DNA of 64,000 bases. It comes from Stenopsyche tienmushanensis (lineage: Eukaryota > Arthropoda > Insecta > Trichoptera > Stenopsychidae). Below the pieces are notes generated by a model. That model saw only the letters and a program-made list of their open reading frames with translations. It had not been told where the DNA came from and made no database searches. Made by a program: the position numbers and the translations under genes. The stretch is taken from NCBI GenBank assembly GCA_008973525.1, contig WACJ01000083.1, forward strand, positions 496,001-560,000, given 5' to 3'. Positions 58,532 to 64,000 of the stretch are shown here, piece by piece; the first letter of the stretch is position 1, and the number at the start of each line of letters is the position of its first letter.

Positions 58532-61510
58532 CTACGATGGTTCAGATGGGGGGCGAAGGCGACGTCTCTCGCGCTCCGCTTCTTCCTTGGCCCGGATTAC
58601 AGCCGTTGCGTATCTGCACCACGCATTCCATGTCTCCGCGCTAGTCAGCATCGAGGGTATCATGATGTCGGGGGAGAGCGTATTCAAACCAAGCTTCCCC
58701 TTTAGGTTTTCCCTCTCTGCGTCGAACGCTGGACAGACGAATGTCGTATGTGCAGCATCATCCGTTTCTGCATTGCAGTGGTGGCATCCCGGTCCGGTTT
58801 CTTTTCCAATTCTATGGAGATAGCCACCGAAGCAACCGTGCCCGGTGAGCACCTGGGTTAGGTGGTAGCACAGTTGCCCGTGCTTTCTGTCCACCCAGGG
58901 CTTCAGGATCGGCAGGATTCGGTGGGTCCACCGGCCTTTGATGGAGTTTTGCCAGCGAGTCTGCCATGCCTCCATGGTGAGCTCCTTGGCTCTCTTCTTG
59001 TCTTCACCGAACCGTGTGGTCTTCCTCTCCTTGGCGAGAAGATCTATCGGCGGTACCGCGGTCAGCGCCAGGACTGCGTCCTCTGACACCGTGCGGTACG
59101 CCGCCGCAACCCTGATCGCGCTCCTCCTCTGGACCCTGGCCAAGTTGAGCCTGGCCCGCTCTATGTGCAGTGCATCGGCCCATATCGGCGCGCCGTACAA
59201 CAGCACCGAATGCACTACCTCATTATAAAGCTTCCTCCGGTTGGTCTTCGGGCCACCGATGTTAGGCATCAACCTGGCCAGGCCCTCTGCAATTCCGGCC
59301 GCCCTTGCTGCCGCTTTCTCCGTGTGTGCCACAAAGCTGAGCTTGTCGTCTATCTCCACCCCGAGGTATCGTATCGATCTTGAGAATTTAATCGTCGAGT
59401 TTCCGATCCTCAGGTTGGGAGGTGCAAGCTTTCTGCGCCTCGTGAAGAAGAGGGCTTCCGTTTTCTGTACGGCGAGTTTTAGCCCTGCCTCCGTTAGCCA
59501 GTTCTCCGCCTTCTTCAGGGTGTTCTCGCAGATTATTTGCAGAAGCTCCGTGGTCTTGGCCGTGGCTAGTATGGCTATGTCGTCAGCAAAGGCGACCATC
59601 TTTGCCCCTGACATTAGTGTAACTTTTAGCAGGCCGTCATACATGACGTTCCACAGTGTAGGTCCGAGTATGGACCCCTGTGGAACGCCGGCAGTTACCG
59701 GTCTTTCCTTTTGGCCTCCTTCGGCGTCTGTGTACACCAGTATCCTGTCGTGCAGATAGCTCTCCACCATTTTTAGAAGATATGGCGGGGCGTCAATTTC
59801 CTTCAGCGCTCTGATGACGAGATGCCATCTGGCCGAGTTGAAGGCATTCTTGACGTCGAGGGCTATCAGCACGACGTGTGCGCTGGCTTTCAAGCTTCCC
59901 CTCCATGCCGTTCTCACCGTGTCGATGACTTGGGAGATGGCGTCGATCGTGGAGCGGCCCACACGGAAGCCGTACTGCTGTGGGGATAGTCCTGGTTCGA
60001 TGTACTGCTGGAGTCGCTGGAGGATCATTCTCTCCAGCAGTTTTCCCATCCCGTCCAGCATGCACAGCGGTCTGTACGCCGACGGTCCTGGGGTTGCTTT
60101 CCCCTTAGGGATGAGGACCAGCTTCTGTCTCTTCCATGGCGCTGGGAAGACCCCCTCCGCTAGGCAGGTATTAAGTACTGTCAGCAGGAGGTTCGGGTCG
60201 AACCCGGCAACCAGCCTGATGACTATGTTCGGTACTCCGTCCAATCCGGGTGCCTTTCCGGGCGTCAGACGCCTTACGGCCGTGACAAGTTCTCCTGCAG
60301 TAAAAGGGGGACCCTTCTCGTCTTCTGTGACCAGAGTATGCTCCATGTCCACTAGTGTCGGGTTCGGGAAGAGTGTGGCAATCACTGATTCCAGATTCCC
60401 AGAGTTGTTCAGGTATGAATCCGTGTTCACCGCCTGCAGTTTCCGTCTGACAATCTTGTAAGGGTTTCCCCATGGGTCGTTATTTACAGAGTCGCACAGT
60501 TCATCCCAGCACTTCGCTTTGTAATATTTGATTGCGTAGCGCAGTGTTTTCCTCGCTGACCTAAAAACAAGTCTCAGGTCTTCGCGGGATGGATGACGCT
60601 GTGATCTCCTTTGGGCTACCAGGCATTCCCTTCTAAGCATTGCGATGTCGTCATTCCACCAGTAGACCGGTGCTCGCTTCGAGCAGGTCGCGCGTCTCGG
60701 CATGGTGGCGTCGCAGGCAAATTTCAGGAGCTTATTGACGATGTTTGCGGTTTTTTCCGCTTCCGCTCCACTTATGTTTCCGTCCGCGGCCGCCTCTCTG
60801 CTAAGTCCCACGGCATGCTCGAGCGCTTCTGCATCCAGTCTCCCGGTGGCCCATCCCGTAGTCGGGACTCGGCAGCGTTTTTTTGCGCCGTTGCTTATCC
60901 AATATTGTATGTAGAGGTGGTCACTGTGGGAGTATGTGTCGACCACTTCCCATCCGCCGATCCTTCCTAGTACCGTCTCGCCCACAAAGGTGACGTCGAT
61001 GGCAGAGGTACTTCCCCTTCGCATAAAGGTATTTGCACCCGTGTTTATCGCATGCAGACGAAGTTGCGATGCCATGTCGGCAAGAAGGGCGCCCCGTCTG
61101 TCCGTTCGGGGGGAGCCCCATTCGGGCGCTTTAGCATTGAAGTCCCCGCTTACTACGGCGGGTAGCGTGGAGGTTCGTATGCTGTCCGCGAGACGAGAGA
61201 GATCTCCCGCGAAGTCAGCGAGCGTTGAGTTCGGGGAAAAGTAGCAGGAGTAAACCCTCACTCCTCCCGTCTCAATCCACGTCCAGCCGTCGACCGCAGC
61301 TCCTTGCGCTCCTGTGATGCGGAGTCTGGTCGATGCAACCCAGATGGCCGCTTTCTCGTCCGCGCTGGAGAAATAACGCGATGGGTTGCTGCCCCGGTAT
61401 TGTTCAGATATCAAAACCAGGTCCGCTCCCCTCTCTTCCGCTACCCTTTCCATAAGGTCTTGGGCTGCCCTGCATCCGTTGAGATTTATTTGTAGAACTA
61501 CGATGTCCAT
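58532..61510 (-). CDS. retrotransposon ORF2: APE endonuclease-reverse transcriptase
   Basis: 992 aa from the ATG at 61510, beginning MDIVVLQINLNGCRAAQDLM as in R1-clade ORF2 proteins. The frame is also open from an ATG at 61549 (1005 aa), but the extra 13 residues are unlike the family. Endonuclease: N9, E36 (SEQYRG), GDFNA with D123/N125, AIDVTF with D172 and SHSDH (196-198). RT fingers/palm carry TPGKAPGLDGVPN, GVPQGSILGPTLWN and the catalytic FADD around residue 640. A CCHC knuckle (CX2CX8HX4C) sits at about 909-926, as in R1-clade C-termini. It nicks target DNA and primes reverse transcription there. No missing residue seen; likely competent. Confidence 0.93.
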   Translation of the reverse strand: MDIVVLQINLNGCRAAQDLMERVAEERGADLVLISEQYRGSNPSRYFSSADEKAAIWVASTRLRITGAQGAAVDGWTWIETGGVRVYSCYFSPNSTLADFAGDLSRLADSIRTSTLPAVVSGDFNAKAPEWGSPRTDRRGALLADMASQLRLHAINTGANTFMRRGSTSAIDVTFVGETVLGRIGGWEVVDTYSHSDHLYIQYWISNGAKKRCRVPTTGWATGRLDAEALEHAVGLSREAAADGNISGAEAEKTANIVNKLLKFACDATMPRRATCSKRAPVYWWNDDIAMLRRECLVAQRRSQRHPSREDLRLVFRSARKTLRYAIKYYKAKCWDELCDSVNNDPWGNPYKIVRRKLQAVNTDSYLNNSGNLESVIATLFPNPTLVDMEHTLVTEDEKGPPFTAGELVTAVRRLTPGKAPGLDGVPNIVIRLVAGFDPNLLLTVLNTCLAEGVFPAPWKRQKLVLIPKGKATPGPSAYRPLCMLDGMGKLLERMILQRLQQYIEPGLSPQQYGFRVGRSTIDAISQVIDTVRTAWRGSLKASAHVVLIALDVKNAFNSARWHLVIRALKEIDAPPYLLKMVESYLHDRILVYTDAEGGQKERPVTAGVPQGSILGPTLWNVMYDGLLKVTLMSGAKMVAFADDIAILATAKTTELLQIICENTLKKAENWLTEAGLKLAVQKTEALFFTRRRKLAPPNLRIGNSTIKFSRSIRYLGVEIDDKLSFVAHTEKAAARAAGIAEGLARLMPNIGGPKTNRRKLYNEVVHSVLLYGAPIWADALHIERARLNLARVQRRSAIRVAAAYRTVSEDAVLALTAVPPIDLLAKERKTTRFGEDKKRAKELTMEAWQTRWQNSIKGRWTHRILPILKPWVDRKHGQLCYHLTQVLTGHGCFGGYLHRIGKETGPGCHHCNAETDDAAHTTFVCPAFDAERENLKGKLGLNTLSPDIMIPSMLTSAETWNAWCRYATAVIRAKEEAERERRRLRPPSEPS

Positions 61511-62868
61511 TTTTTCATTTTTCTCTCTTCTTTTCGGTACGCAGGGCACTCCCTAGTTCCCATGAGGTGCTTTGGGTCTCCCTTTCCATTGCACGTGTAG
61601 CAACAGGGCTCCTTGTCGCACGCGGCTGCCATGTGCCCAGTCTCACCGCATCTGAGGCAAGACGCAGAGCGGTCTGGTGATTTGCATTGTTTCGCTATGT
61701 GGCCAACTCCCAGGCATCGGAAACATTTGGAGACGCTGGTTTTCCTACGCACTCGGCAGTAGGTCCAGCCGATCCTCAGCTTGCCCGATTCCAGGAGTTT
61801 GATCCCTGCTCTGATGGGCACCGTGACTATTGCCAGTTGAGTGCCCTGTGTTCCTGCTTTCAGGTACTTGACCTCGATCTCTTGTTCTGTTCCGAGGTCG
61901 CAGGCAGCGCGTAAGGCCTCAATGACCTCACTCTCGTCAACTCCCTCCTCAATGTCAAGAATTGTAAGTGTCTCGACCTGGACGAGCTGCTTAACCTTGG
62001 TCTCGGGTCCCAAGGCGTCTGCTATTGCCCCGACGAGTTTGGCTGGATCTTCCTTGGAATCTTTTCCAAGCTCAATGATTGCGTCTCCTTTCCGTGTTCT
62101 CCTCACGGACGCAATCTTGTATCCCAGCTCATCAGGCTTGATCGTTTTGCGGAGGATTTTTAGGGTGTCGGCATATGTGTTTCCACCTTCATTCTCCTGC
62201 AGGCTTATGACGATGGCGTCCTTTCGGATCCGGGGTTTGAGCGATCTGCGCTTTTCATTCTGTTTGTCTCCCTCGCCCCTCCGTCTCCTCTTTTTGCCTA
62301 CTACCCTCCATTCGGTAGGAGCTGTAGTTGGGCGTTCAGTGGGTTGCAGTGGTGTCTTCGTTCTGCTTTGTTGTGATTGCTGCTGCTGCTGTTGGTGAGG
62401 GGGGGGCTTCCTTGAGTTTCCCCCCTGTTGTTGTTGGGCCGCAATCCTGTCGCACTCTTTTCTGAGAAGATTGGCCATTGTCCTCTCTGCGTACGTCAAG
62501 ATGTTAGCTGCTGCAGTGTTAGTTCCCGTTGTTTTCTTGTTGGTTTTCTTCGCAGTCTCCTTAGGCGCTGCGCTGCTGACATGTGCATCCGCAGTCTGAG
62601 TGCTCTTGTTGGAGCACTCTGGCCGCGAACCATCTTCCACACTCCTGCGATTTCCCGCACTGTTCTGTCTTATCCACGCGAAGATGTCATCCGCAAGGGA
62701 CTGAGCGTTTAGGACTTTTTCCCTCAGCTTCTTGTTAGTGTTGCTGTGGATGAAGCTCTCAAGTTCCTTCAATAATTTCTCCATTTCAGTCATTTTTCTA
62801 TTGATGAAGTCCATAGTGTAGAACGAAGAATGCCAATCAATGTTGCTCTTGCGATGAGCTATTTCCAA
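61498..62868 (-). CDS. retrotransposon ORF1: gag-like nucleic-acid binding protein
   Basis: 456 aa. The N-terminal 25-75 residues (MTEMEKLLKELESFI and onward) look helical, possibly coiled coil. A Gln/Pro-rich, basic linker follows at about 148-215 (QQQQQQSQQ, KKRRRRGEGDK). A gag-like domain of about 170 residues precedes three zinc knuckles: CFRCLGVGHIAKQC (382-395), CLRCGETGHMAAAC (404-417) and CYTCNGKGDPKH...C (423-441). Three CCHC motifs in this arrangement are typical of R1-clade ORF1, which binds element RNA and forms RNP particles. The stop TAG (61498-61500) overlaps the ORF2 start by 13 nt, so ORF2 may be made by reinitiation. The first ATG of the frame was used; ATG codons 19 and 26 are alternatives. 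Confidence 0.9.
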   Translation of the reverse strand: MEIAHRKSNIDWHSSFYTMDFINRKMTEMEKLLKELESFIHSNTNKKLREKVLNAQSLADDIFAWIRQNSAGNRRSVEDGSRPECSNKSTQTADAHVSSAAPKETAKKTNKKTTGTNTAAANILTYAERTMANLLRKECDRIAAQQQQGGNSRKPPPHQQQQQQSQQSRTKTPLQPTERPTTAPTEWRVVGKKRRRRGEGDKQNEKRRSLKPRIRKDAIVISLQENEGGNTYADTLKILRKTIKPDELGYKIASVRRTRKGDAIIELGKDSKEDPAKLVGAIADALGPETKVKQLVQVETLTILDIEEGVDESEVIEALRAACDLGTEQEIEVKYLKAGTQGTQLAIVTVPIRAGIKLLESGKLRIGWTYCRVRRKTSVSKCFRCLGVGHIAKQCKSPDRSASCLRCGETGHMAAACDKEPCCYTCNGKGDPKHLMGTRECPAYRKEERKMKKWTS

Positions 62869-63345
62869 CGCGTTTTCGCGGGATCTCTACCTTGTAGTAG
62901 GCGCGCACATATTTATGGAGTTCTAGGAAAATCCGAGAAAGTTTGCTCAAAAATTAAAAATATAAATTAATAATGATTGCACAAAATTGTCTGTTTATCA
63001 CTTAAGTTTTTTCCTTTTCGCGCCGCGCTTTCACAGGGGGGCTCGTAGGCCCTCCACGCTTCACTTGGTTTCGGTGCCGTTGGGGAAAAACCCGAACGGT
63101 CACGTAATTAAAAGTTAAAAATTTAATTATCAGAGCATCTTGCAACAATAATAATTTAATAAATTTAATAAAACGTCTGTATCGTTAAAAAGAGCACTTA
63201 GTCGCGCCGCGCAAATTAGCGCCAGGCCATATTAATGTTGTCCACCGATTGGTCACTTAAAATCACACGTTTTCCACGACTTTCGGCGGAGCTCACAAAA
63301 ACTGATCCGTTCGCGACGACCGCCGAATCCCACTCCGAGAAGGAA
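62869..63345 (-). promoter_or_regulatory. 5' UTR/internal promoter region of the R1-clade element
   Basis: The stretch upstream of ORF1 contains GC-rich blocks (CGCGCCGCGC twice, at about 63020 and 63213) alternating with an AT-rich part at 63105-63180. Elements of this class carry their promoter inside the 5' UTR. No specific site can be named, and the true 5' end is uncertain by tens of bases. Confidence 0.5.
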
Positions 63346-63436
63346 TCTATCTATATATATATAAATGAATGTGTGTCGGCGTACAGCGCGATGTTTGTTC
63401 CAGATACATTCCTATACCGTTCATCCGATTGCGATC
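63346..63436 (+). mobile_element. Helitron-type 5' end
   Basis: TCTATCTATATATATATAAA followed by TGAATGTGTG, then ATACCGTTCATCCGATTGCG, as in the other copies, marks a 5' terminus abutting the retrotransposon 5' end. Confidence 0.5.
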
Positions 63437-63527
63437 TAATATCGATATGAAATATAATAAATATGGGGTTCAGAATTACATATGGTGTATCAAATACTTA
63501 TCATGGTAAGGGAAAGATTAACACTAA
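63436..63527. repeat. fragment of the hAT-associated repeat block
   Basis: AATATCGATATGAAATATAA and GGGGTTCAGAATT match 22790 and 30870. Beyond it, GGTGTATCAAATACTTATCA with GTAAGGGAAAG resembles the inverse of the CTTTCCCTACCGGTGATG end of that block, hinting that the block itself is a small inverted-repeat element. Confidence 0.45.
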
Positions 63528-63730
63528 AAATTGGCATACTTATAATTCTTTTCCAAAACATAAATCCACCACAACATGTAGTAACGGTATCAGGCTTTTA
63601 GTGAAAAAAATGATGAATAATATCATCAAAGCTACAGTTTGAAATGGAAAATTTCAATAAGATGTGTCATAATGATTCCGGCACAGGAACACAGGGTATG
63701 CGTGCATGCTTCTCACATGGATAGCTGTAT

Positions 63731-64000
63731 ATGGGCTGCTCACGCCCAAATAATTTATTACCAGACGCACCACACCAAAAATATTGTAAATCCATAAGCA
63801 CTTCATTAGCACGGCATAAACATAATCTTTGGGATGGGAAAAATATAGGATGTCTCCTGCCCAACAAAAAGTACAAAGTGAAAAACAAAATTCAGGGAGC
63901 TTACGAGATCGAATGTTCAGATTGAATCATATCGTACATTGAACAAATCAATAGATATATCACCCAAGGAGTGACAGGCATCAGAACGCAGTCTTGCAAT
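63731..64000 (+). pseudogene. Penelope-like element C-terminal (GIY-YIG) remnant
   Basis: The frame reads RHKHNLWDGKNIG, then KVKNKIQGAYEIECSD, a TGA stop, and continues in frame as SYIEQINRYITQ to the window edge. The arrangement AYEI.CSD...SYI.Q.NR matches the GIY-YIG endonuclease start of Penelope-like retroelements (GVYKIPC..C...YIGQTGR), preceded by the usual linker after the RT. The in-frame stop and the G-to-E change in YIGQ mark decay. The reverse transcriptase part is not seen to the left, and the copy runs off the window. Confidence 0.5.

Larger units (their letters stand above)
58437..63345 (-). mobile_element. R1-clade non-LTR retrotransposon, near full length
   Basis: About 4.9 kb. 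It has a GC-rich 5' UTR (62869-63345), ORF1 gag-like, ORF2 with endonuclease and reverse transcriptase, a short 3' UTR (about 58457-58531) and an A/G-rich tail (GAAGAAAAAAGAAAAGAAAG, 58437-58456). The 5' boundary is set where the GC-rich sequence gives way to a Helitron-type end at 63346, and is approximate. No 28S rDNA or TTAGG repeat flanks it, so this is not insertion at the R1 or telomeric targets; it lies in a hAT relic inside the DNAJC3 intron. No clear target duplication was found. Both ORFs are uninterrupted, suggesting recent insertion. Confidence 0.9.

Noticed and set aside
58938..60461. Plus-strand ORFs of 96-215 codons opposite the retrotransposon ORF2
   Set aside because: They are antisense shadows of a GC-rich coding sequence. 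The minus-strand frame carries the recognised EN and RT motifs.
61841..62398. 185-codon plus-strand ORF opposite ORF1
   Set aside because: Antisense of the gag-like ORF; Ser/Leu-rich composition is produced by the opposite strand.
58437..63345. Classical R1 inserted in 28S rDNA or a telomere-specific SART/TRAS copy
   Set aside because: The flanks are hAT transposase and Helitron-type sequence, not rDNA or TTAGG repeats.

Overview
The window is eukaryotic, AT-rich and dominated by transposable-element (TE) relics. It is most likely from an arthropod, probably an insect. The reasons are: spliced genes with small exons; a ribosomal protein eL33/RpL35A with the Ala/Lys/Pro-rich N-terminal extension known from insects; and a mix of mariner, hAT, pogo-like and piggyBac-like elements, Helitron-type ends, an R1-clade retrotransposon, RTE-type tails and a Penelope-like fragment. 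There is no bacterial gene organisation, no CRISPR array and no operon.

Host genes lie only in the right part, both on the minus strand. RpL35A (53269-54633) has three coding exons encoding 155 aa and looks intact, with a poly(A) signal at 53228-53233 and a possible non-coding first exon near 55208-55243. The terminal exon of a DNAJC3/p58IPK homologue is at 58100-58246; its other exons must lie beyond position 64000. Its last intron holds a nest: a hAT fragment, a nearly intact R1-clade non-LTR retrotransposon of about 4.9 kb (ORF1 gag 61498-62868, ORF2 endonuclease/reverse transcriptase 58532-61510), a Helitron-type end and a Penelope-like GIY-YIG remnant.

From 1 to 53 kb I see no confident host gene. 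The stretch is intergenic or intronic DNA carrying dated and nested TE copies. Mariner copies lie at 7893-8689, 11329-12160, 17893-18473 and 36185-37308. hAT-type elements lie at 10191-10484, 28490-28768 and 30504-31544, with 8-bp target duplications (exact for the last two). A piggyBac-like MITE sits between TTAA sites (15046-15690), and pogo-like MITEs sit at TA sites (14156-14712, 47629-48007, 49427-49650, 55690-56056). Other families are an LTR-like family with a conserved hairpin, tRNA-derived SINE heads, and several unclassified repeats.

The least explained segment is a degraded coding region on the minus strand at 15935-17050. It reads open in patches over about 1.1 kb and I could not assign it. 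The most substantial functional candidate is the R1-clade element, whose two ORFs overlap by 13 nt and retain all the catalytic motifs I can check by eye. All homology calls come from reading motifs, without database searches.
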